Below are positions 32,537-41,545 of a DNA stretch of 64,000 nt, one piece after another. The position numbers and the translations under genes were made by a program. The stretch's first letter is position 1, and each line of letters opens with the position of its first letter. Source of the DNA: Prosthecobacter sp. (lineage in GTDB: Bacteria > Verrucomicrobiota > Verrucomicrobiia > Verrucomicrobiales > Verrucomicrobiaceae); NCBI RefSeq assembly GCF_020439865.1, contig NZ_JAGRPF010000064.1, positions 1 to 64,000 on the forward strand. The letters are read 5' to 3'. The notes under the pieces are model-generated. The model was not told where the DNA came from. It saw nothing but the letters and a program-made list of their open reading frames with translations, and made no database searches.

Positions 32537-33914
32537 CGCGCTGCTTCTGCTGCCACGCCTTCCAGCAGGTCACAAAGCCCTTCGCAAAGTCCTGAGGCCT
32601 CGCCTCCACCCAGGCGGTGATGTCCTCGGGCTTGAACCAGTCGCCGGTGGCGATTTCCTCGGGCAGGCAGCGGATGGGACCCTCGTGACGCGCGAGGTGG
32701 AGTTCGACGAATTCGTGATCCGTGTTGTCGCTGGCGGGAATCTGGGCCGCGAGCTCGGTGGTCCCAACGTCGATGCCGATCTCTTCGCGCGTTTCACGCA
32801 CCGCCGCGCTGGCGTAGCTCTCTCCGGCATCGAGATGCCCGGCGGCGCTGCTGTCCCACTTAAGCGGCGACACGTCTTTGAGATGTGAACGCTGCTGCAG
32901 GTAGAGATGACCACGTTTGTTGATCACAAAAATGTGCACGGCGCGATGCAGCAGCTTGCGCTTGTGCACCTCGCCGCGTGTGAGCTGACCGATGACCTCG
33001 TTGCGCTCATTGACCACGTCGAACATCTCTCCCGCCTTCTGTCCGGCATCGGCCTCGTGCCGCTGCTCATAGTGGCGGGCGATTTGAATCCACTGCGTGA
33101 GCGACAGTCCCTCGGCACGCACCGTCAGTGGAACGTTGAGCGATGCGACCAAGGACTCCCAGCCTCCCGGAGCTTCGGGCAGGAGATTCTTGAGCTGCTT
33201 TCGACGCTGGGAAAAGCCCATGCGGACGAGGCGGTCGAACAGCACATGATCAAACACCGGCAGCGTGGCGGGATCTCGCGGAGTGAGGCGAATCACGGCG
33301 GAATCCACCTTCGGCTTCGGCACAAACACCTCCGGCGGCACAACGCGCAGCATTTCGACATTCCAGTCCTTCTGCACCAGCAAGCTGAGCGCACCGTAGG
33401 CGTCGTCCTCGCAGGTGGCCGCGAGACGGTCGCAGACCTCCTTTTGCAGCATGAACACAGCGCAACCGACGGGCGTTGGCGGCGTGAGCCAATGCTTCAG
33501 GATTTCGCTGCCGACCGAATACGGGAGGTTCCCCACGAGGCGCAGCGGGCCGTGCTTGAACCACGAACGCAGATTGATGCGCGTGGCGTCTTCATGGATC
33601 ACCTCCACGTCGCTGCGGTCGTCAAACCGGCCCTGCAATTCCGGCGCGAGCTGGGAGTCTTTTTCGACCAGCACGAGATGTTTCGGCCTGCCGACGAGAT
33701 GCTTGGTCAGGGCGCCCATGCCGGGCCCGATCTCCACCACAAAATCCGCCTCGTCCGGCTGCACCTGGTCGGCGATCCACCGCGACACCTCCTCATCCTG
33801 AAGGAAGTTCTGCCCCATGCTCTTGCGCGGGGTGAAATGCTGGTGGCGGGGGCCTGCCTCGGAGCGGCGTAAATCGCGGTATCTCATTGCCGCATCATTC
33901 ACCCGTTCCGGCAT
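32529..33914 (-). CDS. rsmA: RsmA (16S rRNA dimethyltransferase) fused to a Nudix hydrolase
   Basis: A 461-residue fusion. Residues ~25-290 are RsmA/KsgA: KSMGQNFLQD, motif I EIGPGMGALT, motif IV GNLPYSVGSEI and VPKPKVDSAVIRL. The domain dimethylates A1518 and A1519 in 16S rRNA. From about 305 begins a Nudix domain of the IPP-isomerase/YfcD type (EMFDVVNERNEVIGQLTRGE, LLHRAVHIFVIN), with a full Nudix box at GHLDAGESYASAAVRE followed by REEIGI. A short linker joins them. I know RsmA as a single-domain enzyme of about 270 residues, so the fusion is unusual. Start at 33914; an in-frame ATG 9 codons later (MRYRDLRR) is possible. Confidence 0.93.
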   Translation of the reverse strand: MPERVNDAAMRYRDLRRSEAGPRHQHFTPRKSMGQNFLQDEEVSRWIADQVQPDEADFVVEIGPGMGALTKHLVGRPKHLVLVEKDSQLAPELQGRFDDRSDVEVIHEDATRINLRSWFKHGPLRLVGNLPYSVGSEILKHWLTPPTPVGCAVFMLQKEVCDRLAATCEDDAYGALSLLVQKDWNVEMLRVVPPEVFVPKPKVDSAVIRLTPRDPATLPVFDHVLFDRLVRMGFSQRRKQLKNLLPEAPGGWESLVASLNVPLTVRAEGLSLTQWIQIARHYEQRHEADAGQKAGEMFDVVNERNEVIGQLTRGEVHKRKLLHRAVHIFVINKRGHLYLQQRSHLKDVSPLKWDSSAAGHLDAGESYASAAVRETREEIGIDVGTTELAAQIPASDNTDHEFVELHLARHEGPIRCLPEEIATGDWFKPEDITAWVEARPQDFAKGFVTCWKAWQQKQRAT

Positions 33915-33979
33915 CCATCAAACGTTCATCCTCTTGAGCCAACACTTGACCCCCTCGCAGGTTCGACGCACTCTGGCAG

Positions 33980-34330
33980 GTGCTCCGAACCTCCCTCAAA
34001 TCCAAGCTCCACCGCGCCGCCATCACAGATGCCAACGTCAACTATGAAGGCAGCATCACCATACCGACTGATCTCATGGAAAAGGTGGATCTGTGGGAGG
34101 GCGAAAAGGTCCTGGTGACCTCGATCACCAGCGGTGCACGTCTGGAAACCTATGTCATTCCCGCTCCGAGCGGCTCGGGCCAGATCATCATCAACGGCGC
34201 CGCCGCCCACCTCATCAGCACCGGCCACCGCGTCACCATCATGGCCTGGGGGCACAGCGAGACTCCGATCATCCCGAAACGGGTACTGCTCAATGAGCGC
34301 AACGAGATCGTGAACGAGACGGTGCTGTGA
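33980..34330 (+). CDS. panD: Aspartate 1-decarboxylase
   Basis: A 116-residue proenzyme. The self-cleavage site is NYEGSIT with Gly24-Ser25, which makes the pyruvoyl group. Lys9 (LKSKLHRA), Trp (WEGEKV), Arg54 and Tyr58 (ARLETYV) are at their usual places. It makes beta-alanine for pantothenate and CoA. The start is GTG at 33980 with a GGCAGG close upstream. It is a single gene, divergent from RsmA. Confidence 0.96.
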   Translation: MLRTSLKSKLHRAAITDANVNYEGSITIPTDLMEKVDLWEGEKVLVTSITSGARLETYVIPAPSGSGQIIINGAAAHLISTGHRVTIMAWGHSETPIIPKRVLLNERNEIVNETVL

Positions 34331-34346
34331 TTTCGATCTCGTGAGA

Positions 34347-34361
34347 CAGGCTGGCAGCCTG
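34347..34361 (+). terminator. Short hairpin downstream of panD
   Basis: CAGGCT-GGC-AGCCTG, a perfect six-base stem, lies 17 bases after the panD stop. No T run follows, so termination is weakly supported; similar GGCAGCC palindromes can also be repeat elements. Confidence 0.4.
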
Positions 34362-34442
34362 CCTCACTGCACCATCACAAGAATACCACGATGGGAAACA
34401 TTCGGCTGTTCATGCGGAACCTGAGTTCCGTATGATTCTGCC

Positions 34443-37400
34443 ATGAATCGCCTCGTTTTTGTATTCTTTGCCGTCAGCTCATCCCTCTTTGCCCAGGCGG
34501 ACGGCATCAAGACCAAGACCACCTACGCCAAGGCCTACGGCGAAACGAAAAACCCGGTGGCGGTCGATCCGGCCAAGGATCTGCCGCGTTATCCCGCCGT
34601 GGAGCCGAAAGACGCCATCGCGACATGGCAGGTGAAGAAAGGTTTCAAGCTTCAGCTCGCCGCGAACGAACCGCAGGTGCGCGATCCCATCGCCATCTGC
34701 TTCGACGAGCGCGGGCGCATGTTCGTCTGCGAAATGATCGACTACAGCGAGATGCGCGATGTCACGCCGCATCTCGGCCGCATCTCCATGCTGGAGGACA
34801 AGGACGGCGATGGCCACTACGAGACGAGCCAGGTCTTCGCGGATGATCTGCCCTGGCCCACGGCGGTGATCTGGGCAAACGGCGGGCTCTATGTCGGTGC
34901 CACGCCGGACATCTGGCGTTTTGAAGACAAGGACGGCGACGGCAAGGCCGAGGTGCGCGAGAAGGTCTTCACCGGCTTCGGCACCGGATTGAAAATCCTC
35001 AACGTGCAGGGCCTCATGAACAGCTTCCAGTGGGGGCAGGACAATCGCATCCATCTGCTCGCCGGTGGTGGCAATCGCGGTGTGGTCACCTGCCTGAAGC
35101 GGCCCGACCTGAAGGGCGTCGAGCTTGGAGGGAAGGACTTTTGGTTCAATCCGCTGACGCATGAGTTCGGCCTCGAAGGCGGCGGTGCTCAATACGGCAT
35201 GAGCTTCGACAACTACGGTCGCAAGTTCGGCTGCTCGAACAGCGACCACCTCCAATACTGGGTTTACGACGACAAATACGCGAACCGCAATCCCTACTAC
35301 CAGATGCCGCGTGCCAAGGAGAGCATCGCGGCCGACGGCGGTGCGGCGGAGGTCTTTCGCATCAGCCCGGACGAGCCTTGGCGCATCATCCGCACGCGCT
35401 GGCGCATCGCCGGTGTGGTGAAAGGCGTGGTCGAGGGGGGCGGTCGCGTGAGCGGCTACTTCACCGGCGCCACCGGCACCACGATCTATCGCGGCGATGC
35501 CTACGGTCCCGACTTCGTGAACAACAGCTTCACCGGCGACGCCGGCGGCCAGCTCGTGCATCGCAAGATCATCAAACCCAGCGCCGACGGCATCAGCCTC
35601 GTCGGCGAGCGTCCTGCCGACGAGCATGGCTTTGAATTCGCCGCGTCCAAAGACACCTGGGTGCGCACCGTGAACTTCGCCAACGCTCCCGACGGCTGCC
35701 TGCACATCTGCGACATGTATCGCGAAGTCATCGAGCATCCGTGGAGCATCCCGGACGAGATCAAAAAGTACATCGACCTCAACAACGGCAACGACCGCGG
35801 TCGCATCTACCGCATCGTACCGGAGAAAGGCGCGGAACGCATCGGCCAGAAGGTCAACCTCTCCGACGCCAGCACCGAAGAACTCGTGAAGACTCTCAGC
35901 CATCCCAACGGCTGGCACCGCGACACCGCGCAGCGTTTGCTTTTCGAGCGCCAGGACAAAGCCGCCGTACCGATGCTGGAGAAGGTGCTGAGTGGAAATA
36001 ATGCCTTGGCGAAGCTGCATGCACTGGGAACTCTGGAAGGGCTGGGTGCTTTGAGTGAGCAATCCATTCTCCGCGCCTTGGATGACGCAGATCCCCAGGT
36101 GGTCGAACGAGGCTTGGGGAAAGTGGGACCTGCATCCGATGAGGTTCAAACAACGCTCCAAGTGCTCATCGCGAAATGGAACTCGCCTCGGATTCTGATG
36201 GCGTTGGCTCAGGTTGCCAGCGAACAACCCGGCCCCGGAGGAGCAAAGACCTTTGGTGGGTTGAACTGGGCAGAAGAGATCGCGTGGCAGTGTCTCGTAA
36301 AAACCGATGCACACCCCATGGTTCTGGGCGCGGCACTGAACGGCCACCACAGCATGGCGGCTCTAGGGTCAAGTTTTGAGCGCCAAGCGAAAAAGAGATC
36401 CCAATGGATTGGCGCGATGGCGGCGTTTCTGCGGGCCGAAGCCTCCAGACCTGATGCAGGCGATTGGGCGGGCGGCATGTTAAGTGCCTTGGTTGAAGAT
36501 GGCGGCCTGAAAGTTGCGTGGCCGCAACTGTTCAAGGCACTTGATGAAGGCTTGAGAAAGGCAGGCACTAGTTTGCAGCGTGCAGACAAAGGCTTGAAGC
36601 TGAAAAAGGTTTTGGCTGATGCAGCAGAGAATGCTTCCAGACTTCAGAATAGTGAGTCCAGCAGATTGATGGATGTTGAATTGCTGTCCTTGGATTCATC
36701 CAAAGAAAGTCTCAATACCCTCATCGCCTGCTTGGGTGACAATCAGCCCGATGCCGTCCAATCCGCCGCGATTCGTGTTTTGGCCTCAAACAATTCGGGT
36801 TCAGTCACGGCGAATTTTATCTCCAACTGGCCGCACTATGGTCCCAAGGCTCAGAGCGCGGCTCTGGAGGCGCTCCTGGCACGAGATGACCGTGCCATCG
36901 CCTTGCTGGAGTCGAAGGTGGTGAAGCCAGAAGCTTTCTCGGCGGCGCAGGTGCAGGCGTTGATCAAACACAAGTCGCCGAAGGTCGCCGCGGCGGCGAA
37001 GGTGGCGCTGGCGTCGGTGATTCCGCCGTCGCGCGAGGAAGTGACGGCGAAGTTCAAACCGGCGATCGCCGCGAAGGGAGATGCGAAAAAAGGGCAGACG
37101 CAATACATGGCCCGTTGTGTGGCCTGCCATCGTGCCGGAACGATGGGACTGCAGGTGGGGCCGGATTTGATCACGGTGAAGACGAAGGGGCGAGAAGCAT
37201 TGCTGACCGCGATTCTGGAGCCGCACAAGGAGGTGGCGTCGCAGTTCATCGCCTACACGGTGAACACGAAGGACGGGCAGACCTTCACGGGCATCATCAC
37301 GAATGACACGGCCTCCAGCATGAGCTTGAAGATGATGGGCGGCATCGAGAAGACGCTACAGCGCTCTGAGATCCAAGGCAGCAGTTCGTCCGGGCAGAGC

Positions 37401-37478
37401 CTTATGCCCGAAGGGCTCGAAACCGGCATGAGCGTCGAAGACATGGCCGATCTGCTCAGCTACATCGAGAGTCTCTAA
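34443..37478 (+). CDS. PVC-type membrane-bound dehydrogenase with HEAT repeats and cytochrome c
   Basis: A 1011-residue secreted protein (signal MNRLVFVFFAVSSSLFAQA). Residues ~60-470 form the PQQ-like propeller with repeated LEDKDGDGHYE and FEDKDGDGKAE calcium-like loops, then HEAT repeats at about 480-860, and a heme c domain with CVACH starting at residue 892. It differs from the relative at 24587 by lacking the NPCBM domain. The part between about 36000 and 36800 has a different codon use from the rest. Probably a periplasmic oxidoreductase that feeds electrons to a heme; the substrate is unknown. Confidence 0.88.
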   Translation: MNRLVFVFFAVSSSLFAQADGIKTKTTYAKAYGETKNPVAVDPAKDLPRYPAVEPKDAIATWQVKKGFKLQLAANEPQVRDPIAICFDERGRMFVCEMIDYSEMRDVTPHLGRISMLEDKDGDGHYETSQVFADDLPWPTAVIWANGGLYVGATPDIWRFEDKDGDGKAEVREKVFTGFGTGLKILNVQGLMNSFQWGQDNRIHLLAGGGNRGVVTCLKRPDLKGVELGGKDFWFNPLTHEFGLEGGGAQYGMSFDNYGRKFGCSNSDHLQYWVYDDKYANRNPYYQMPRAKESIAADGGAAEVFRISPDEPWRIIRTRWRIAGVVKGVVEGGGRVSGYFTGATGTTIYRGDAYGPDFVNNSFTGDAGGQLVHRKIIKPSADGISLVGERPADEHGFEFAASKDTWVRTVNFANAPDGCLHICDMYREVIEHPWSIPDEIKKYIDLNNGNDRGRIYRIVPEKGAERIGQKVNLSDASTEELVKTLSHPNGWHRDTAQRLLFERQDKAAVPMLEKVLSGNNALAKLHALGTLEGLGALSEQSILRALDDADPQVVERGLGKVGPASDEVQTTLQVLIAKWNSPRILMALAQVASEQPGPGGAKTFGGLNWAEEIAWQCLVKTDAHPMVLGAALNGHHSMAALGSSFERQAKKRSQWIGAMAAFLRAEASRPDAGDWAGGMLSALVEDGGLKVAWPQLFKALDEGLRKAGTSLQRADKGLKLKKVLADAAENASRLQNSESSRLMDVELLSLDSSKESLNTLIACLGDNQPDAVQSAAIRVLASNNSGSVTANFISNWPHYGPKAQSAALEALLARDDRAIALLESKVVKPEAFSAAQVQALIKHKSPKVAAAAKVALASVIPPSREEVTAKFKPAIAAKGDAKKGQTQYMARCVACHRAGTMGLQVGPDLITVKTKGREALLTAILEPHKEVASQFIAYTVNTKDGQTFTGIITNDTASSMSLKMMGGIEKTLQRSEIQGSSSSGQSLMPEGLETGMSVEDMADLLSYIESL

Positions 37479-37548
37479 ACCAACCTGGCAAACAACGGCT
37501 CTTTTCCTTTGCAGCACGCACGCTCCGCGCTCCTTTCCCCAGCACCCC

Positions 37549-38463
37549 ATGAAGACCACCCCCGTTACGTACGAAGATCTGCAATCCTCCGTCATCGCCG
37601 TTCCGCCGCTGTGCCGAAACAAGAACCTGACCTTGTCCAAGGCGCAGAACAGCCGTCTCATTAAACACATGTACAAAGGCGGCATCCGCACGCTGCTTTA
37701 CGGGGGCAATGCGAACCTCTACAACATCGCTCCGAGCGAATACCATTCGCTGCTGAAAATGCTCGTGGACGTCTCGCCCGAGGACATGTGGATCGTGCCG
37801 TCCGTGGGCCCGATGTATGGCACGGCAATGGATCAGGCGAGCATCCTCCGCGAGTTCGCCTTCCCCACGGCCATGCTTCTGCCAACGCTCTTCCCGTCAA
37901 AGCCCGCCGGTGTCGCCACCGCCATCCGCCATTTTGTGGAAAGGTCCGGCATCAAGGCCGTGCTCTACATCAAGGATGGCTCCTACATCACGCCGGAACT
38001 GGCGGCTGAACTCGTCAACGACGGCCTGATTTCGTGGATCAAATACGCGATCGTCGAGCCGGATCCGAAGAAGGACCCGTATCTCAAAAAGCTCACAAAG
38101 CTGGTGGACACCAAACTCATCGTCAGCGGCATCGGCGAGCAGCCTTCCATCATTCATCTGCGCGATTTCGGCGTCACCGGATTCACCGCCGGTTGCGTAT
38201 GCATCGCCCCGTCCCGCTCCACCGCTTTGCTGAAAGCCATTTTGAAGAAAGACTGGACCACCGCCGAGGCGATCCGCGAGGAATTTGTGGCCCTCGAGGA
38301 CCTGCGCAATGCCCACAGCCCGATTCTGGTGCTGCATCATGCCGTCGAACTCGCCGGTGTCGCCCAGACCGGGCCCGTGCTCCCGCTGCTCACTGAGCTT
38401 CCGGCCAAGTTGCTGCCCAAGATCGAGAAAGCCGCGAAAGCGCTGCTGGCGAAGAACGTCTAA
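37549..38463 (+). CDS. DapA-family aldolase (dihydrodipicolinate synthase-like)
   Basis: A 304-residue TIM-barrel protein with the class I aldolase arrangement: TLLYGGNANLYNIAPSEY (substrate loop), VPSVGPMYGTAMDQA and the Schiff-base lysine in LYIKDGSYITPE. The group includes keto-deoxy-sugar-acid dehydratases and aldolases. It is followed by a Tat-secreted sugar isomerase-like gene and a PIG-L deacetylase gene, which suggests a catabolic cluster for a sugar acid. True DapA function is unlikely. Confidence 0.85.
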   Translation: MKTTPVTYEDLQSSVIAVPPLCRNKNLTLSKAQNSRLIKHMYKGGIRTLLYGGNANLYNIAPSEYHSLLKMLVDVSPEDMWIVPSVGPMYGTAMDQASILREFAFPTAMLLPTLFPSKPAGVATAIRHFVERSGIKAVLYIKDGSYITPELAAELVNDGLISWIKYAIVEPDPKKDPYLKKLTKLVDTKLIVSGIGEQPSIIHLRDFGVTGFTAGCVCIAPSRSTALLKAILKKDWTTAEAIREEFVALEDLRNAHSPILVLHHAVELAGVAQTGPVLPLLTELPAKLLPKIEKAAKALLAKNV

Positions 38464-38537
38464 GTCGCTTCCTAACGGCCCGAAGACTCATTGTATCCCC
38501 CGTGACAACTCACGGCATGCACCTCCGTATTCACGCC

Positions 38538-39431
38538 ATGTCCAACCGCCGCCATTTCCTGCAATCCCTCTCCAGCACCGCCCTCCTCGCCGCCACCGGA
38601 GGTCTCGGCGCTCAAGAAGCCGCCAAGCCCGCCCGCAAACTGCGCAAGGCCATCATGGGCGGCACCTTGGGCATCAAGGGGACCTTGATCGAAAAATACA
38701 CGGCGGCCAAGACCGCCGGCTATGAAGGCGTGGAACCGGCCGGTGGCATGAACCAGCAGGAGGTGATCGACGCGCTCGGTCAGTCAGGTCTGCAGGCCGC
38801 CAGCGTGTGCTGTCACACCCACTGGAAGCAGACGCTCACGCACAACGATCCTGCAGTGCGCGAACAGGGTCTGCAGGGCGTGCTTCAAACCCTGCGTGAT
38901 GCCAAGGCTTACAGTGCGGACTCCATTCTCGTCGTCCCGGGCGTTTGCAACGAAGAGGTGCCGTATGACCTCGCGTGGGAGCGTTCGATCACCGAGATCA
39001 AGAAGGCCGTGCCACTGGCGAAGGAACTCGGCGTGAAGATTTCCATCGAGAACGTCTGGAACAACTTCATTCTCAGCCCGCTCGAAGCCGTGCGCTATCT
39101 CGACGAAGTGGGCGATCCCATCGTCGGCTGGCACTTCGACATCGGCAACGTGCTGCGCTACGGCTGGCCGGAGCAGTGGATCAAAGTGCTCGGGAAACGC
39201 ATCAACCGCATCCACGTCAAAGAGTACAGCACCAAGAAGATGAAGGACGAAGGCGTCTGGAAAGGCTTCGACTGCGACCTTACCGAAGGCGACAACAACT
39301 GGCCCGCCATCATGAAGGCGCTTGATGACGTGGGCTATACGGGCTGGGCCATCAGCGAGCAGCGTGGAGGCATCAATCCAGGCGGCCTCAACATGCTTGT
39401 CGAGCGCATGAACAAGATCTTCGCGCTGTAA
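38538..39431 (+). CDS. Tat-exported sugar phosphate isomerase/epimerase (xylose isomerase-like TIM barrel)
   Basis: A 297-residue protein from ATG 38538 with a twin-arginine-type signal (MSNRRHFLQSLSSTALLAAT). The TIM barrel follows: ENVWNNFILSPLEA, DIGNVLRYGWPEQW, IHVKEYS and a C-terminal SEQRGG, with the Glu/Asp/His pattern of the AP_endonuc_2 family. Homologues in PVC bacteria act on periplasmic sugars. A start 36 bases upstream would spoil the Tat signal. It follows the aldolase gene. Confidence 0.88.
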   Translation: MSNRRHFLQSLSSTALLAATGGLGAQEAAKPARKLRKAIMGGTLGIKGTLIEKYTAAKTAGYEGVEPAGGMNQQEVIDALGQSGLQAASVCCHTHWKQTLTHNDPAVREQGLQGVLQTLRDAKAYSADSILVVPGVCNEEVPYDLAWERSITEIKKAVPLAKELGVKISIENVWNNFILSPLEAVRYLDEVGDPIVGWHFDIGNVLRYGWPEQWIKVLGKRINRIHVKEYSTKKMKDEGVWKGFDCDLTEGDNNWPAIMKALDDVGYTGWAISEQRGGINPGGLNMLVERMNKIFAL

Positions 39432-39468
39432 TTCAGGCATTCGTCATTCTGAATTCGTCCTTCCCCCG

Positions 39469-40266
39469 ATGCCCTCCGCCCTCGCTCTCTTCGCCCATCC
39501 TGACGACATCGAGTTCGTCGCCGCCGGAACCTTGTTGCTGCTCAAGGAGTGTGGCTGGGACATTCACTACATGAACATGTGCACCGGCAACGGTGGTTCG
39601 GTGCAGATGGACGGCCCCACGACAGCCAAGAAGCGTCTGGAGGAAGGAAAGGAAGCCGCCCGAATCCTTGGTGCCACGTTTTACCCGCCGATCAGCGACG
39701 ACCTGGAACTGACCTACGACGTGAAGTATTTGCGCCAGGTGGCTGCCGTCGTGCGCATGGCACAGCCGAGCATCGTCCTGACGCATGCACCAGCCGACTA
39801 CATGGAGGATCACATGGCGGCCTGCCGCCTCGCCGTCACTGCGGCGTTTTCCCACTGCATTCCCAATTTTCAGACCGAGCCGCATCTGCCTTCCTATCTG
39901 CATGACGTGACTGTCTATCACGCCATGCCCCATGGCCAATGCGACCCATTGCGGCAGAAGCTTCTGGCGGGCGCCTACGTGGACACCACCAGTGTCCACT
40001 CCCTCAAACGCGAAGCGCTCGCCGCCCACGAAAGCCAGAAGCACTGGCTCGATGTCAGCCAGGGCATGGACTCCTATCTCATCAGCATGGACGAGGCATC
40101 TCATGCGATCGGCCGGCTCTCCGGCCGATTCGAACATGCCGAAGGCTGGCGCAGACACTTGCATCTCGGCTTCAGCGCCAAGGAGATCGACCCTCTCAAG
40201 GATGCGCTAGGCGACCTCTGCCTGATCAACGAGGCATACGAGAAGGCCAAGGCCACGCCGGTGTAG
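39469..40266 (+). CDS. PIG-L (LmbE-like) zinc deacetylase
   Basis: A 265-residue PIG-L family protein with the zinc ligands in LFAHPDDIEFVAAG (His-Pro-Asp-Asp) and the later THAPADYMEDH. No signal peptide. Family members remove acetyl groups from N-acetylglucosamine derivatives (GlcNAc-PI, mycothiol, bacillithiol intermediates). Neighbouring genes are a sugar isomerase-like protein and an aldolase, in the same direction, so an amino-sugar pathway is plausible. Confidence 0.92.
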   Translation: MPSALALFAHPDDIEFVAAGTLLLLKECGWDIHYMNMCTGNGGSVQMDGPTTAKKRLEEGKEAARILGATFYPPISDDLELTYDVKYLRQVAAVVRMAQPSIVLTHAPADYMEDHMAACRLAVTAAFSHCIPNFQTEPHLPSYLHDVTVYHAMPHGQCDPLRQKLLAGAYVDTTSVHSLKREALAAHESQKHWLDVSQGMDSYLISMDEASHAIGRLSGRFEHAEGWRRHLHLGFSAKEIDPLKDALGDLCLINEAYEKAKATPV

Positions 40267-40269
40267 GCA

Positions 40270-40353
40270 GAGTTCAAAGTTCCCAGTTTAAAGTTTCGAG
40301 TTGGCGTGTTGTCCGCTCTCAACTTGAAACATGGAACCTGAAACTTGAAACTC
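40270..40353. repeat. Imperfect inverted repeat of GTTTCAA/TTGAAAC blocks
   Basis: Two arms, AGTTCAAAGTTCCCAGTTTA and beyond (40270-40305) and AACTTGAAACATGGAACCTG and beyond (40320-40353), are roughly reverse complements and each is built of short AAGTTTC-like units. The centre is about 15 bases. Intergenic, between the deacetylase and NYN genes. It may act as a transcript-end hairpin or be a mobile-repeat relic. Confidence 0.65.
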
Positions 40354-40358
40354 CTCCC

Positions 40359-40793
40359 ATGTCCGCCCCGCCGACCTACCTGCTCGTGGACGGCCACAGC
40401 GTCATCCACGCGTGGCCGGAACTGTTGCGCGAGCACCGGGTCGCCTCGAGACGTCATCTGGCACGCACGGAACTCCTGAAGCGGCTGCGCAATCTTCAGG
40501 ACATGACCGGCACGCAGGTGGTCGTAGTTTTTGACGGCGCAAAGCAGGGTACCAACGAGGAACGGGAACCGCAGGGACTTCAGATCATTTTTGCCGATCC
40601 TCGCACCACGGCGGACACGATCATCGAGCGTCTCGTCGCCAGATATGGCAAGGATCGCACCCTGAGAGTGGTCTCCGCCGACGGCATGGTGCGTGAAACA
40701 ATTCTGTCACTTGGTGCCGAATGGATCAGCCCCGAAATCCTCCACAGTCTATGCGATGGCGCCGAAAGCAGCATGCGCAGCCGCCTTGCCTGA
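40359..40793 (+). CDS. YacP-like NYN domain RNase
   Basis: A 144-residue PIN-like (NYN_YacP) protein: LLVDGHSVIHAWPE contains the first acid, then VVVVFDGAKQGTNEERE and ADTIIERLVARY, with a final VVSADGMVRETILSLGA. The four acidic residues needed for metal-dependent RNA cleavage look intact. The Bacillus relative Rae1 cuts mRNA at the ribosome. Start at ATG 40359, right after the inverted repeat. Confidence 0.85.
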   Translation: MSAPPTYLLVDGHSVIHAWPELLREHRVASRRHLARTELLKRLRNLQDMTGTQVVVVFDGAKQGTNEEREPQGLQIIFADPRTTADTIIERLVARYGKDRTLRVVSADGMVRETILSLGAEWISPEILHSLCDGAESSMRSRLA

Positions 40794-40822
40794 TTCCCAT
40801 TCACGCTTTAACATTCGCCTCA

Positions 40823-41545
40823 ATGAGACTGATCCAATCCTTACTGATCCTGACTTTAGGCGCGGCCTCCGCATGGTCGCAGACCTCCAAGCCCGCCAGT
40901 CAGCCCCAGACATCCGATGAAGTGAAAAAGCTGCTCATGGAGGCCCGCGACATGCGTGTTCAGCAGCGCTTCACCGATGCTCTCGAAAAACTAGACGCGG
41001 CGGAAAAGCTCGCCCCAAATGTGGCTGACATCTACGCTTTGCGGGGAGACATCTACCTCGCTCCACGCCGACGTGACTTCGAACTCGCACTTCCTCAGTT
41101 CGAAAAGGCGGCCGAGCTCCAGCCTGACAGTCCGCTGCCCAAGTTCAACCTCGCCGAATACTACTTCGTCAAGCATGATTTCGACACCGCCCTCAAGGCC
41201 TTCACCAAGCTGACCGCTGACTATCCGAAGCTGCCGATGGTCATCCGCCATCTCGTTCATTACAAACGAGCGCTCTGCGAACTCAAACTGGGGCATCGTC
41301 CGGCGGCGGAAAAGATCGTCGCCGACACCTTCACCTTTATGGATGACACGCCGGCCTACTACTTCAGCAAGTCGGCACTGGCCTTTGATCAAGATGACAA
41401 GGCAAAAGCCAACGAGTGGATTCAGCGCGGCGTAGCCGTTTTCAAAGCACAGAGATGCGAACCTTACTACGACGCCTTCAAAGAGCTGCGCTGGGTGCCT
41501 GACATGGATCTCGCCGCCCCCAAGGATGAGCCCAAGCAGCCGTGA
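40823..41545 (+). CDS. Secreted TPR protein
   Basis: A 240-residue protein with a signal peptide (MRLIQSLLILTLGAASAWSQ) and TPR helices: LMEARDMRVQQRFTDALEKLDAAEKLAPNVADIYALRG and two more copies to about residue 210. Probably a periplasmic protein-protein contact module. The start was placed at 40823; the earlier in-frame start overlaps the NYN gene. It ends GTGA, overlapping the next gene's start by 4 bases, so the two are translationally coupled. Confidence 0.85.
   Translation: MRLIQSLLILTLGAASAWSQTSKPASQPQTSDEVKKLLMEARDMRVQQRFTDALEKLDAAEKLAPNVADIYALRGDIYLAPRRRDFELALPQFEKAAELQPDSPLPKFNLAEYYFVKHDFDTALKAFTKLTADYPKLPMVIRHLVHYKRALCELKLGHRPAAEKIVADTFTFMDDTPAYYFSKSALAFDQDDKAKANEWIQRGVAVFKAQRCEPYYDAFKELRWVPDMDLAAPKDEPKQP

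Noticed and set aside
34347..34361. Classical terminator after panD
   Set aside because: The hairpin is perfect but has no T run, so it is listed only as a weak candidate and not as a firm terminator.
34479..36350. 623-residue minus-strand ORF opposite the PVC cytochrome
   Set aside because: Antisense shadow; the plus strand has signal peptide, propeller, HEAT and CxxCH.
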